Shown here piece by piece: positions 1 through 8,227 of a stretch of 64,000 nt of DNA; the stretch's first letter is position 1, and every line of letters begins with the position of its first letter. The stretch is from Exiguobacterium sp. s122. Lineage in GTDB: Bacteria; Bacillota; Bacilli; Exiguobacteriales; Exiguobacteriaceae. A model generated the notes under the pieces. It was not told where the DNA came from. It did not search any database and saw only the letters and a program-made list of their open reading frames with translations. The DNA lies in contig NZ_JACSMD010000001.1 in the NCBI RefSeq assembly GCF_018618475.1, positions 186,001-250,000 of the forward strand. The letters run 5' to 3'. A program made the position numbers and the translations under genes.

Positions 1-95
1 ATCGTTTCCACGACATTGAGACGAAATACTATACGCCGAAGCTTCACAACGCGGCGTTCGTCTTGCCAAAATTCGTGGAGGACTTGACGAAATGA
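1..95 (+). CDS. speE: Spermidine synthase, C-terminal end (partial)
   Basis: The last 30 codons of a gene that begins before the window, read from base 3 and ending in TGA. The tail ([15 protein letters not shown], then FVEDLTK) matches the C-terminus of Bacillus-type spermidine synthase, which transfers aminopropyl from decarboxylated SAM to putrescine. Its stop overlaps the speB start (ATGA), so the two are translationally coupled. Identification rests on this short tail plus the speE-speB order known in Bacilli. Confidence 0.8.
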   Translation, partial: RFHDIETKYYTPKLHNAAFVLPKFVEDLTK

Positions 96-973
96 TTAAA
101 CGTTTTGACGAAGCCTATTCAGGCAAAGTGTTCATCGCGAGCCTTCCGGAAGTAGCGGACGCGAAGACGGTGTTGTATGGGATGCCGATGGACTGGACGG
201 TCAGTTTCCGCCCAGGCTCACGTTTCGGACCGAACCGTATTCGTGAAGTGTCAATCGGTCTTGAAGAATATAGCCCGTATCTCGATGGCGATTTAACAGA
301 AGCGGCGGTCTATGACGCCGGCGACATCCCGCTCCCATTCGGAAACGCACAGAAGTCGCTCGACATGATTGAGTCGTTCGTCAAAGACGTCATCGACGCA
401 GGTAAGTTCCCGCTCGGCATGGGCGGCGAGCATCTCGTCACGTGGCCGGTCATCAAGGCGATGCATGACAAATATGGCGACGATTTCGTCATCTTGCACT
501 TCGATGCGCACACGGACCTTCGTGACGAATACGAAGGCGAGCCACTCTCGCACTCGACACCGCTCAAAAAAGCAGCCAACCTGATTGGCCCATCGAACTG
601 TTACTCGTTCGGCATTCGTTCTGGGATGAAAGAAGAGTTTGAGTGGGTGAAAGAAGTCGGCTACAACATGTACAAGTATGAAGTCATCGAGCCGCTCAAA
701 CGCGTCTTGCCGACGCTCGCCGGGAAGAAAGTGTACGTCACCATCGACATCGACGTCCTCGACCCATCAGCAGCACCAGGCACAGGTACCCAAGAGATTG
801 GTGGCATCACGACGAAAGAGTTGCTCGAAGCCGTGCACGCGATTGCGAACGCCGACCTCGACATCATTGGCGCTGACCTCGTCGAAGTGTCACCGGCATA
901 CGACCAGTCGGACATGACGGCGATTGCCGCCGCGAAGATCCTTCGCGAGATGATGATTGGATTTGTGAAGTAA
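92..973 (+). CDS. speB: Agmatinase (ureohydrolase)
   Basis: A 293-residue ureohydrolase that converts agmatine to putrescine and urea, the step feeding spermidine synthase upstream. The binuclear Mn-binding signatures of the arginase/agmatinase family are present in order: GGEH (about residue 110), [14 protein letters not shown] (about 138-151) and [15 protein letters not shown] (about 219-233). The length equals that of B. subtilis SpeB (290). The start ATG overlaps the speE stop codon; the next gene begins 2 bases after its stop, so speE-speB-DUF2294 is one operon. Confidence 0.96.
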   Translation: MIKRFDEAYSGKVFIASLPEVADAKTVLYGMPMDWTVSFRPGSRFGPNRIREVSIGLEEYSPYLDGDLTEAAVYDAGDIPLPFGNAQKSLDMIESFVKDVIDAGKFPLGMGGEHLVTWPVIKAMHDKYGDDFVILHFDAHTDLRDEYEGEPLSHSTPLKKAANLIGPSNCYSFGIRSGMKEEFEWVKEVGYNMYKYEVIEPLKRVLPTLAGKKVYVTIDIDVLDPSAAPGTGTQEIGGITTKELLEAVHAIANADLDIIGADLVEVSPAYDQSDMTAIAAAKILREMMIGFVK

Positions 974-975
974 TC

Positions 976-1344
976 ATGCCGAAAAAAGGTCAGCTGGAGA
1001 TGGAACTGAGCGCCCGCATCACCCAATGGGAGAAAGAGTATCTCGGACGCGGTTCGTTGACGTGTAAGGCAGACCTGCTCCGCGACTTGGCCATCGTGAC
1101 GCTCCAAGGCGTCTTGACCCCGGCTGAGTATGACCTCGCTACGAAATCGGCGGGACGCGAGCAATTGAAGAAGTACCGCAACAATCTCGTCGAGTCGGGT
1201 CGTCCGCAACTCGAGACGATTGTAGCAGACGTTCTCGGACGACGCATCACCTCACTTCATACGGATATCAGCACGAAGACGGGGGAACGCCTCATCGTCT
1301 TTCGGCTCGATGCCGCGTGGGACAGTGGGATTGACAACGCGTGA
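976..1344 (+). CDS. DUF2294 family protein
   Basis: A 122-residue soluble protein resembling the DUF2294 family of small Bacillales proteins. The order is an N-terminal helical stretch, a central ARG-rich segment, and a C-terminal half with a VLGRRITSLHTDIS stretch and the closing strand RLIVFRLD. No catalytic motif is evident and the family function is unknown to me. It starts 2 bases after speB with GAAG-type spacing inside the speB end, so it is probably translated from the speEB mRNA. A good sigma-A promoter for the following gene lies inside its last codons. Confidence 0.7.
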   Translation: MPKKGQLEMELSARITQWEKEYLGRGSLTCKADLLRDLAIVTLQGVLTPAEYDLATKSAGREQLKKYRNNLVESGRPQLETIVADVLGRRITSLHTDISTKTGERLIVFRLDAAWDSGIDNA

Positions 1345-1359
1345 CGACGTTTATACACT
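1331..1359 (+). promoter_or_regulatory. Sigma-A promoter of the SbtA-like gene
   Basis: A perfect -35 TTGACA (1331-1336), a 17-base spacer and a -10 TACACT (1354-1359) lie within the last codons of the DUF2294 gene. Transcription would start near 1366 and give a leader of about 180 bases before the SbtA-like start codon. Confidence 0.75.
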
Positions 1360-1365
1360 AGAAAG

Positions 1366-1527
1366 CAGATACGTGTCAGGATTGGTGAAGCGAGCTTCGG
1401 AGCGCTTTATCGTCGTCTTGACCCGGAGCTGAACAAATAAAAAACCGACAGTTGTCGGCTAGACGGAGCGAACACGTTCGAGCCGTCGGCACGCAGCGCA
1501 CACCGTTTTTTTCGGTGTGCGCTTTTT
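1366..1527 (+). ncRNA. Structured leader RNA ending in a terminator (candidate riboswitch)
   Basis: Between a consensus promoter and the RBS of the SbtA-like gene sit four potential stems. GTCAGG (1375-1380) pairs with CTTGAC (1417-1422). Nested inside, AAGCG (1388-1392) pairs with CGCTT (1403-1407), enclosing an AG/AG tandem mismatch and a UUCG loop. A second hairpin is CCGACA/TGTCGG (about 1445-1457). A third is GACGG...CCGTC (1462-1487). The last is a strong terminator (1496-1527) just upstream of the Shine-Dalgarno. ACGTGT (1371-1376) could also pair with ACACGT (1472-1477). The layout is that of a transcription-attenuating riboswitch, but it matches none of the classes I know. Confidence 0.5.
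1496..1527 (+). terminator. Intrinsic terminator in the SbtA-like leader
   Basis: A perfect 10-bp stem GCGCACACCG/CGGTGTGCGC with a T7 loop is followed by TTTTT. The T-run ends only 8 bases before the AGGAGGAG ribosome binding site, so this stem is placed to control read-through into the downstream gene. It may also end the speE-speB transcript. Confidence 0.85.
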
Positions 1528-1546
1528 GTCGCCTAGGAGGAGAAAC

Positions 1547-2497
1547 ATGGAACTATTGACGTTTTTATTGACGAGCGCACCGGTATTAATGTTTGTGACC
1601 GGCGTTGTGGCCGCGCTCGGGAAGTCGAACTTAAAAATCCCAGAGTCGCTCGGCATCACGCTCAACTTGTATTTATTGCTCGCAATCGGCCTAAAAGGCG
1701 GAATGGGGCTTGCCTCGGTCTCATTTGACGATTTGGCGCTCCCGCTCGCGGTGACGCTCGTACTCGGGATGGTGTTACCGCTCGTCGCGTTCGGACTCGG
1801 TGGCCTGTTCAAATTTAGTTTTCATGAACGTATCGCGATGGCGGCGACGTTTGGCTCGGTCTCGCTCGTGACGTATGTCGCCGCAGCGTCTCAACTCGAA
1901 CGGCTCGGCATTGGCTTTGAACCGTTCATGACGACGCTCGTCGTCGTCTTAGAAATTCCAGGTCTCGTCGTCGCGCTCTTGTTGTACAATCAGACACGCG
2001 TCTTTGGGATTACGGCGCCACCAAGCCAATCGTTCACGGTCATTCGAGACAGTATGCTATCAAAAAGCATCCTACTTCTCATCGCCGGGCTCATCGTCGG
2101 ACTCGTGACGCCAGACACGTCGGCGCTCACACCGTTCTTTATCGATTTATTCCCGGGGGTGCTTCTCTTATTCTTGCTCAGCCTTGGCGTCAAAGTCGGG
2201 CAACAGTTGAAGACTGTCCCGTCTTATGGGATCAAGTTTTTAGTCATCGGGATGACGTTCCCACTGATTGGCGCGGCGATTGGTTATGCCGGTGCTATGT
2301 TTGCCGGGTTGTCAGACGGTGGAACGATTCTTCTTATGACGCTCGCAGCGAGCGGGTCGTACATCGCCGCCCCGGCGATGCTTCAGGCGTCCGTACCTGA
2401 AGCGGAACTGTCCTTTTATTTGACGCTCGCCCTCGCCGTCACGTTCCCGTTCAACTTGCTCGTCGGAATTCCGCTCTTCATCACAATTGTCACATAA
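1547..2497 (+). CDS. SbtA/DUF897-like sodium-dependent bicarbonate-type transporter
   Basis: A 316-residue integral membrane protein with about ten hydrophobic segments, resembling the DUF897/SbtA family of sodium-dependent anion (bicarbonate in cyanobacteria) transporters. Family-like features are a repeated two-half topology and small-residue-rich stretches (GMGLASVSFDD near 60; ASGSYIAAPAMLQ near 270). The ATG at 1547 was chosen because TAGGAGGAG lies 6 bases upstream; an in-frame start at 1517 falls inside the terminator. The substrate in Firmicutes is not established. Expression is probably controlled by the leader RNA just upstream. It is monocistronic, ending in a bidirectional terminator. 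Confidence 0.8.
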   Translation: MELLTFLLTSAPVLMFVTGVVAALGKSNLKIPESLGITLNLYLLLAIGLKGGMGLASVSFDDLALPLAVTLVLGMVLPLVAFGLGGLFKFSFHERIAMAATFGSVSLVTYVAAASQLERLGIGFEPFMTTLVVVLEIPGLVVALLLYNQTRVFGITAPPSQSFTVIRDSMLSKSILLLIAGLIVGLVTPDTSALTPFFIDLFPGVLLLFLLSLGVKVGQQLKTVPSYGIKFLVIGMTFPLIGAAIGYAGAMFAGLSDGGTILLMTLAASGSYIAAPAMLQASVPEAELSFYLTLALAVTFPFNLLVGIPLFITIVT

Positions 2498-2534
2498 ATA
2501 AACGCCGTCTCGGCTTCGAGACGGCGTTTATTTA
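2497..2534. terminator. Bidirectional terminator
   Basis: Stem AAATAAACGCCGTCTC with its complement GAGACGGCGTTTATTT and a GGCTTC loop lies between converging genes; A/T tracts on both sides let it work on both strands. Confidence 0.85.
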
Positions 2535-3284
2535 TTGTGTCACGGCTTGTTCTTGCATGCATTTCAATGCAGCAGTCCAACTACCGAATAAGGCATTGAT
2601 TGTCGACGTGCTCGGCACGTTTCGCCCCTCTGCCCATTTCCGGTAATGGAGAATGCTGAAATGATTCAATTCATTTTTAGCAAGTCGAAGCGCCTCGATG
2701 ACGTCTTCTTCGTCCCATTTCCGTTTTGGTGGAGCGATGTCCAGTACAAACAAGGCATAGCTCCAAGAACCATACTTCCGGGCAATTGTCGCCACGGTCG
2801 GATAACCTTTTTCTTGTGCCCAGACGGCATAATGTTGCGACGTGAGCCGTTCAAGCTCGGTTGACGCCTCGATGAGGGCCTGAATAATTCGCTCTTCATT
2901 GTTTTTAGAGGCTGTCGTTTGTAATTTCGCTTCACGTAATGCGTTGGACCAAGAGCCGAAACGACTACTGATGAGTGTAAGCGAAGGAGAACGTGTCACT
3001 TTGGACCATTGGCGATATGTTTGGCTCGTAAATAATGGTAGCTCTTCAGCGGCTTGATTGAGTGCGCGCAGGATGTCTTCATCCGAATAATAATGGAATG
3101 ACATTTGAATTTGAGCTGCAACAAGTGCCTCGCGCCAAGATCCAAATTGATGAATGACAGTCGACAGAGAAGGTACGTTTTTATGTTGTGACCAAAGACT
3201 GTAGCGTTTTGAATCAAGTTCTGGATAGTCCTGGGCAGCTAACTGCAAAGATTGCACGATTTGTGGGCGTGTCCATTTTTTCAT
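2532..3284 (-). CDS. Protein of four homing-endonuclease-associated repeats, no nuclease domain
   Basis: A 250-residue protein built almost wholly of four ~62-residue repeats starting near residues 1, 64, 127 and 188. Each repeat reads as a helix (IIQALxxAxxEL), a Y-x-x-W pair, a P-S/T-x-x-x-I turn and a closing FGSWxxAL helix. This resembles the HNH_repeat (homing endonuclease associated repeat, Pfam PF18780), a presumed DNA-binding module. No HNH, LAGLIDADG or GIY-YIG catalytic motif is present. A three-repeat paralogue lies at 7613-8197, across the sugar gene cluster. The start has AAGGAGAG 7 bases upstream. A regulator or DNA-binding role is inference. Confidence 0.75.
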   Translation of the reverse strand: MKKWTRPQIVQSLQLAAQDYPELDSKRYSLWSQHKNVPSLSTVIHQFGSWREALVAAQIQMSFHYYSDEDILRALNQAAEELPLFTSQTYRQWSKVTRSPSLTLISSRFGSWSNALREAKLQTTASKNNEERIIQALIEASTELERLTSQHYAVWAQEKGYPTVATIARKYGSWSYALFVLDIAPPKRKWDEEDVIEALRLAKNELNHFSILHYRKWAEGRNVPSTSTINALFGSWTAALKCMQEQAVTQ

Positions 3285-3698
3285 CTTGGTGTCTCTCCTT
3301 TTGTGAAGACGTCATGAGCGTCTCAGAAGAATTCGTGGTGTGAATGAACGTGTGTGAGTGGTTTTACCAAATAAGTTCAAGTAATAGACACTACTTAGGT
3401 TCACGTGCCTCCTTTCATCCGTTAAATCCCTTTACAGAAGTAAATGTAAGCAATAACCAATTAGTGATTATGTACATAGTGTTTCCCTTTTGCCAAACAA
3501 ATATTCATCATGTGAAGGAAATGACGAGAATTATTTTGTTAACTCCTTTATCCCGGCTATTTCGTTGATTAGAAAAAGCTCGTGTTCTCCTTAAGTTTGT
3601 TAGATTGAGTCGGGTAGTTTACTACCATCACCATGCATTATGCTCCGACCTCAACACACCACGACACGACAACTTAGACTTTGGAGGTGCACATCATA
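3285..3698. other. Gene-free, AT-rich divergent regulatory region
   Basis: About 410 bases between the divergent repeat-protein gene and the sugar dehydratase gene. It is clearly more AT-rich than the neighbouring core genes and has no ORF I can support. It should hold the promoters of both transcription units. The only distinct element I see is the inverted repeat at 3613-3626. No JUMPstart/ops element was found. Confidence 0.6.
3613..3626. promoter_or_regulatory. Perfect inverted repeat upstream of the sugar cluster
   Basis: GGTAG-TTTA-CTACC, 73 bases before the dehydratase start codon. It could be an operator or a small leader hairpin; there is no T-run, so it is not a terminator. Confidence 0.4.
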
Positions 3699-5606
3699 AT
3701 GGCTACATTGGTCAGCGTATATCAGAAAAACCAGAAAAACTTACGTTTTCTTTTGCTTGACGTGTTCATTGTCACATTCGTTCTTTACGCGACGATGCGC
3801 TTTTTAATTCCTAATCCAACAATTGACACGAATGGATTATGGGCAAGCATTGCCGTCAAAGTTGGAAGCTTTGGCGCGCTCGGTTTTATTCTGAAAATCC
3901 ATAAAATTGATTGGCGTTATGCCTCGGTTCGTGAAGTGGAGCGGTTGATGATCGCTTTACTCGGGAGTGACATCGTGCTATACGCCTACAGTTACTTTCA
4001 ATTCGGAAATGGGGTAGGACTCGGGATTACGATTCAAGGTCTGCTCGCTCTTAACGTCATCGTAGCAACGCGAATCATGGCGCGAACTCATGTGTTACAT
4101 CCATTCAAATCATCGAATGACCATCCAGGCCGAAAAGCAGTGATTATCGGCGCCGGGCATTCTGGACAAATGATTGTCCGTGAGTTGAAAGAGTATCGGA
4201 CGAATGTCTTAAACGTTGTCGGATTGCTCGATGACGACTCCAAAATACAATCCCTTTATGTTCATGGCGTTCCAATCATTGGGACGACCGATGAGTTAGA
4301 ACGAGTAGTGAACGAACAGTGCATTGAAGTAGTCATTTTAGCAATTCCTAGTTTGTCCTATACACGTCGGCTTGCTCTATTAAAACGAATTGAAAAGACA
4401 GGTGCTGAATCCCATGCGTTGCCGATTCTTTCAGAGCTTGCGACCGGAAACGTATCGATTAGCGAAATTCGTGAAGTGAAAATTGAAGAGCTGTTAGGTC
4501 GAGAGCCGGTCCAACTCGATATCTCAGGTATTTCTCGACATGTTGAAGGCGCGAAAGTGTTAATCACGGGGGCAGGAGGATCGATTGGCTCTGAGATTTG
4601 TCGCCAATTGATTAAATTCGAACCCGCCGAAATGATTTTACTTGGACACGGGGAGAACAGCATCTATTTGATTGAACGGGAGCTGAAGGGACTCTGTACG
4701 CATACGGTGATTCACGCTGTGATTGGTGATGTGCAGGATGAACGTCGGATGGAAGAAATTTTTGCGACCTATCAGCCTGAGATGGTATATCATGCGGCTG
4801 CTCATAAACATGTTCCTTTAATGGAAGACAATCCACTCGAGGCGGTAAAAAACAACATTCACGGCACAAAAAATATGGTGGATGTCGCTGCAAGACATCA
4901 GGTTAATCGATTTGTCATGATTTCCACAGATAAAGCTGTCAATCCAACAAACGTGATGGGGGCGACAAAACGGATCGCCGAAATGATCGTTCAAGAAAAA
5001 GCTAGATCGACGGATACGATTTTCTCGGTCGTCCGATTCGGAAACGTTCTAGGAAGTCGAGGATCCGTTGTCCCTCTCTTTAAAGAGCAAATTAAACGAG
5101 GGGGACCGGTCACGGTCACAGACGCGGAGATGACCCGATACTTCATGACTATCCCTGAAGCAAGTCGATTGGTCATTCAAGCGAGCGTCTTAGCAAGAGG
5201 GGGAGAAGTATTCGTCCTCGACATGGGTGAACCGGTCAAAATCATCGATTTAGCGAAGAAAATGATTGAGTTAAGTGGTTTTAGTCTCGACCATATCGAC
5301 ATTGAAGTTACGGGTATTCGGCCAGGTGAAAAGCTTTATGAAGAATTGCTTGCCACGAATGAACTCGGACCCGACGCCAACGTCTTTGACAAAATTTTTG
5401 TCGGACGGACACGACCGTTCACGTCAGTCACCCCGATTCTTATCCTTCTCGAGAAGCTTCAGTACCAACGCGAGGCATTGATTTACACGCTGCTTTATAT
5501 CGCCAACAGTGAAGACATCGATCGGGATGTGGAGCGCTTGTATCAAGGTGAGTTTAAGTGGGCAGCTTCGCCATCGAAAAAAATGCGACTTGTGGATGGG
5601 AACTGA
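3699..5606 (+). CDS. Membrane UDP-sugar 4,6-dehydratase (CapD/EpsC/WbpM type)
   Basis: A 635-residue polysaccharide biosynthesis protein. Four N-terminal membrane helices (about 17-130) precede a first Rossmann-like CoA-binding_3 domain (GAGHSG, 151-156) and a C-terminal short-chain dehydratase domain (TGAGGSIGSE, 290-299). The catalytic triad is Ser409-Met420-Lys424, the Ser-Met-Lys variant typical of WbpM/CapD UDP-GlcNAc 4,6-dehydratases. It should make UDP-4-keto-6-deoxy sugar at the membrane. The ATG at 3699 follows GGAGGTG; an upstream in-frame TTG at 3681 overlaps that RBS. First gene of a low-GC sugar cluster. Confidence 0.88.
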   Translation: MATLVSVYQKNQKNLRFLLLDVFIVTFVLYATMRFLIPNPTIDTNGLWASIAVKVGSFGALGFILKIHKIDWRYASVREVERLMIALLGSDIVLYAYSYFQFGNGVGLGITIQGLLALNVIVATRIMARTHVLHPFKSSNDHPGRKAVIIGAGHSGQMIVRELKEYRTNVLNVVGLLDDDSKIQSLYVHGVPIIGTTDELERVVNEQCIEVVILAIPSLSYTRRLALLKRIEKTGAESHALPILSELATGNVSISEIREVKIEELLGREPVQLDISGISRHVEGAKVLITGAGGSIGSEICRQLIKFEPAEMILLGHGENSIYLIERELKGLCTHTVIHAVIGDVQDERRMEEIFATYQPEMVYHAAAHKHVPLMEDNPLEAVKNNIHGTKNMVDVAARHQVNRFVMISTDKAVNPTNVMGATKRIAEMIVQEKARSTDTIFSVVRFGNVLGSRGSVVPLFKEQIKRGGPVTVTDAEMTRYFMTIPEASRLVIQASVLARGGEVFVLDMGEPVKIIDLAKKMIELSGFSLDHIDIEVTGIRPGEKLYEELLATNELGPDANVFDKIFVGRTRPFTSVTPILILLEKLQYQREALIYTLLYIANSEDIDRDVERLYQGEFKWAASPSKKMRLVDGN

Positions 5607-5636
5607 GCCGGAATGGAATCGACAGGAGGAGTTTTT

Positions 5637-6455
5637 GTGAAAGAGCGAGTCGTCATAGTTGGTGTGTCTGGTTTCGAGGGATTTCATCTGGCACGTCATT
5701 TTTTGAAGGAAGGTCATGAAGTGATCGGGCTTGATGAACAAGGAGCTGGTCACACATCGCTAGCGAAACATCGTCTTTATGTTTTGTCCCATCCGAAGTT
5801 TCGTCTCGTGCAAACAAAAAGGTTAAATGGCCAATTGCTAAAACGAGTCGCAAGTACGTACGCCTTTCAATGCGTGATTTTATGTCCGTCCGATGATCAC
5901 GGAAGTGAATTTCGCTACCATCTAGTTCAAAAGTGGCTCCGTACTGACACAACCCTTCGAGACGTTACGTTTATCACACTAAACGTTCATGGAGACGATG
6001 ATTCACAAGTCGTTCAAGTGAAAACGAACGAATTGTCAGGTCCTTGGGAAGATGAAACGGGGCTATTCACTCGCTTAATCAAAGTGATCGTGTTAGGGCG
6101 ACCGCCTGTCGGAATGTATGCAAATACCCATATTCAATTTTTATACGTAGATGACGTCGTAAAGACAATGTATGAAATCATGCAAATGGCACAGTTTGAA
6201 AATGTCTATGGGCGCTATGACATTGAGCCAACTGAAATGCTCACTTCTCAAACTGCCATCTTAGACGTTGCGCGCTTATTAAAGCGACCACCACTTGTCT
6301 TACCCGATGGGGAAATGAAGACCTCGCTGGTTATGCCGTCCATTGAAACGGCAATCGCGCCCCCCGCGTCTACCACCTCATTTTATGAAGGACTTGAAGT
6401 CTATTTGGACTGGTACACAACGTATCAAAAAGTGTTGGAGGAGGGGATTCGATGA
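5637..6455 (+). CDS. NAD-dependent epimerase/dehydratase-like protein (degenerate)
   Basis: A 272-residue protein with an N-terminal Rossmann start (VVIVGVSGFEGFH, GxxGxxG preserved) and a general extended-SDR layout, including a FLYVDDVVKTMYE stretch typical of NAD-sugar epimerases. I cannot find the YxxxK catalytic pair or the usual acidic residue after beta-2. It may bind a nucleotide sugar without normal epimerase chemistry. GTG at 5637 was chosen because AGGAGG sits 7 bases upstream; the ATG at 5613 lacks an RBS. It follows the dehydratase by 30 bases and overlaps the aminotransferase start (ATGA). Confidence 0.65.
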   Translation: MKERVVIVGVSGFEGFHLARHFLKEGHEVIGLDEQGAGHTSLAKHRLYVLSHPKFRLVQTKRLNGQLLKRVASTYAFQCVILCPSDDHGSEFRYHLVQKWLRTDTTLRDVTFITLNVHGDDDSQVVQVKTNELSGPWEDETGLFTRLIKVIVLGRPPVGMYANTHIQFLYVDDVVKTMYEIMQMAQFENVYGRYDIEPTEMLTSQTAILDVARLLKRPPLVLPDGEMKTSLVMPSIETAIAPPASTTSFYEGLEVYLDWYTTYQKVLEEGIR

Positions 6456-7600
6456 AAATTTTATTATCCCGACCGCATATGTCTGGTCATGAGATGAAAT
6501 ATGTAGAAGAAGCGTTTGCTTCAAACTGGGTGGCACCTCTCGGTCCTAACGTCGACGCATTTGAAAAAGAAGTAGGGACGTATGTTGATCATGACTTCCA
6601 ATTAGCGACGAGTTCCGGTACGGCAGCGCTCCATCTCGCTCTTTTACTATTAGGAATCGAGCGGGATGACACGGTGTTTTGTCAATCACTCACGTTTGTG
6701 GCCTCTGTCAATCCGATTCGTTATGTAGGGGCCGTCCCTGTCTTTATTGACTCGGAAGAAGAGACATGGAACATGTCACCTAGCGCGCTTCGAAAAGCGA
6801 TGGTTCAAGCTGCAACAAAGGGAAAACTGCCGAAGGCTGTCATCGTCGTTCATCTATATGGTGTCGTCGCAAAAATAGGTGAGATTCGACAAATTTGTCA
6901 AGAGTACGGGGTTCCGCTCGTTGAAGATGCAGCGGAGTCGCTTGGCGCCACGTGGAAAGGACAAATGACCGGCACGATTGGAGATTTAGGATTTTATTCA
7001 TTTAATGGCAATAAAATCATCACTACTTCGGGAGGGGGGATGTTACTTGTTCGCTCTTCAAAAGAGCGACAACACGGATTGAAGTTAGCGACTCAGGCGA
7101 GAGAAAACGCGCTCCATTACGAGCACGAGGAGGTTGGTTACAACTATCGTTTGAGTAACGTGTCAGCTGGAATTGGTAGAGGACAACTTGAAGTGATTGA
7201 AAGTCGTGTCCAAGCGAGGAGGCGAGTATTTGCTCGGTACGAGCGATTATTACGTCCCTTAGGAGTCACTTATCAACAAGAAATTCCTTATTCTCGAGCG
7301 AATCGATGGTTGACGGCTCTACAATTAAATCGTTCTGAATTTGTAACGTCACGCGAAGATCTCATTACTCGTCTTGCCATGAACGGAATCGAATCACGTC
7401 CCGTTTGGAAGCCAATGCACTTACAACCCGTGTATCGTGATGCGGAATATGTAATGGTAGACGGCGATGACGTGAGTCGGCGTTTGTTCGAGAACGGGAT
7501 TTGCTTACCGTCTGGTTCTGACTTAACCATTGGTGAGCAACATCAAGTCATCCGGGCAGTGTTAAACGCGCAAGGTATTGTGACAGAAATAACTGTTTGA
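6452..7600 (+). CDS. DegT/DnrJ/EryC1/StrS sugar aminotransferase
   Basis: A 382-residue PLP-dependent aminotransferase that would transaminate a 4-keto nucleotide sugar, as PglE/PseC-type enzymes do. Visible features are SSGTAALHLAL (54-64), the PLP-binding VEDAAESLG (Asp159) and the Schiff-base Lys188 in FYSFNGNK, followed by GGG. Its start overlaps the previous stop and has GGAGGAGG upstream. Next to the 4,6-dehydratase it gives the first two steps of a bacillosamine-like 4-amino-4,6-dideoxy sugar. No glycosyltransferase lies in the cluster, so the final acceptor is unknown. Confidence 0.88.
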   Translation: MKILLSRPHMSGHEMKYVEEAFASNWVAPLGPNVDAFEKEVGTYVDHDFQLATSSGTAALHLALLLLGIERDDTVFCQSLTFVASVNPIRYVGAVPVFIDSEEETWNMSPSALRKAMVQAATKGKLPKAVIVVHLYGVVAKIGEIRQICQEYGVPLVEDAAESLGATWKGQMTGTIGDLGFYSFNGNKIITTSGGGMLLVRSSKERQHGLKLATQARENALHYEHEEVGYNYRLSNVSAGIGRGQLEVIESRVQARRRVFARYERLLRPLGVTYQQEIPYSRANRWLTALQLNRSEFVTSREDLITRLAMNGIESRPVWKPMHLQPVYRDAEYVMVDGDDVSRRLFENGICLPSGSDLTIGEQHQVIRAVLNAQGIVTEITV

Positions 7601-7612
7601 GGAGGACCTGTC

Positions 7613-8197
7613 ATGAATCAGGAAGCAGAGATTATACAAGCGCTTCAAGCAGCTTCATCTCTGACTCCGACCCTCACAGTCAAACAATATCAACTATGGA
7701 GTCAAGACAAAATCGTTCCCTCGGTGCTCGAGATTCTAGATGTTTATGAATCTTGGCCAGAAGCGCTTGTCGCAGCTGGGATTCTAGGAAGCCGAAGAAA
7801 TTATACACAACATGAGTTGCTCGTCTCCTTGCGAAACGCCTCGCAAGAAGATGGACGACTCACGAGCACGAGTTATCGACAATGGGCGACGTACAATAAA
7901 GCCCCTTCGTTAGGCGATATTATTTCATATTTCGGGTCATGGAGTCTCGCCGTCAAAATAGCGGAACGAGCAGTCGATCCACATTCTACAATCCATGCTG
8001 AACGGGAAAAAGCAGAGATTGTTCAGGCCTTATTAGAGGCGGCCAGGATATTGCATCCTTTTAATGCAGAGACGTATCAAAAATGGGCGAAACAACAAAA
8101 ACGTCCGAGTGTTGCTAAAATCTCGAGACGATACGGGTCATGGGGAAATGCGTTGAGTGATCTTGAATTAGATGAGGAATCCTTTCAAGTTCAATAA
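7613..8197 (+). CDS. Protein of three homing-endonuclease-associated repeats
   Basis: A 194-residue protein of three copies of the same ~62-residue module as the gene at 2532-3284: helix, Y-x-x-W (YQLW, YRQW, YQKW), P-S-x-x-x-I, then (F/Y)GSW. The first copy has degenerated to YESW. No nuclease domain is present. It sits inside the sugar operon, 12 bases after the aminotransferase with a TGAGGAGG RBS and directly before the formyltransferase-like gene. The family is the putative DNA-binding HNH_repeat; a role as regulator of, or scaffold for, the sugar locus is inference. Confidence 0.72.
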   Translation: MNQEAEIIQALQAASSLTPTLTVKQYQLWSQDKIVPSVLEILDVYESWPEALVAAGILGSRRNYTQHELLVSLRNASQEDGRLTSTSYRQWATYNKAPSLGDIISYFGSWSLAVKIAERAVDPHSTIHAEREKAEIVQALLEAARILHPFNAETYQKWAKQQKRPSVAKISRRYGSWGNALSDLELDEESFQVQ

Positions 8198-8227
8198 ATG
8201 AAACTATCCTACAAAGAAGGTGTAGCC

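Noticed and set aside
1345-1546. T-box, SAM, fluoride, guanidine or ZTP riboswitch before the SbtA-like gene
   Set aside because: The hallmark sequences of these classes as I know them were not found; the leader is reported as an unknown candidate instead.
3285-3698. Small ORF of 74 codons at 3344-3568
   Set aside because: It lacks an RBS, has no protein-like composition and lies in the AT-rich promoter region between divergent genes.
2532-8197. Homing endonuclease or intron
   Set aside because: Only the associated repeats are present; no nuclease motif, intron boundaries or interrupted host gene is seen.
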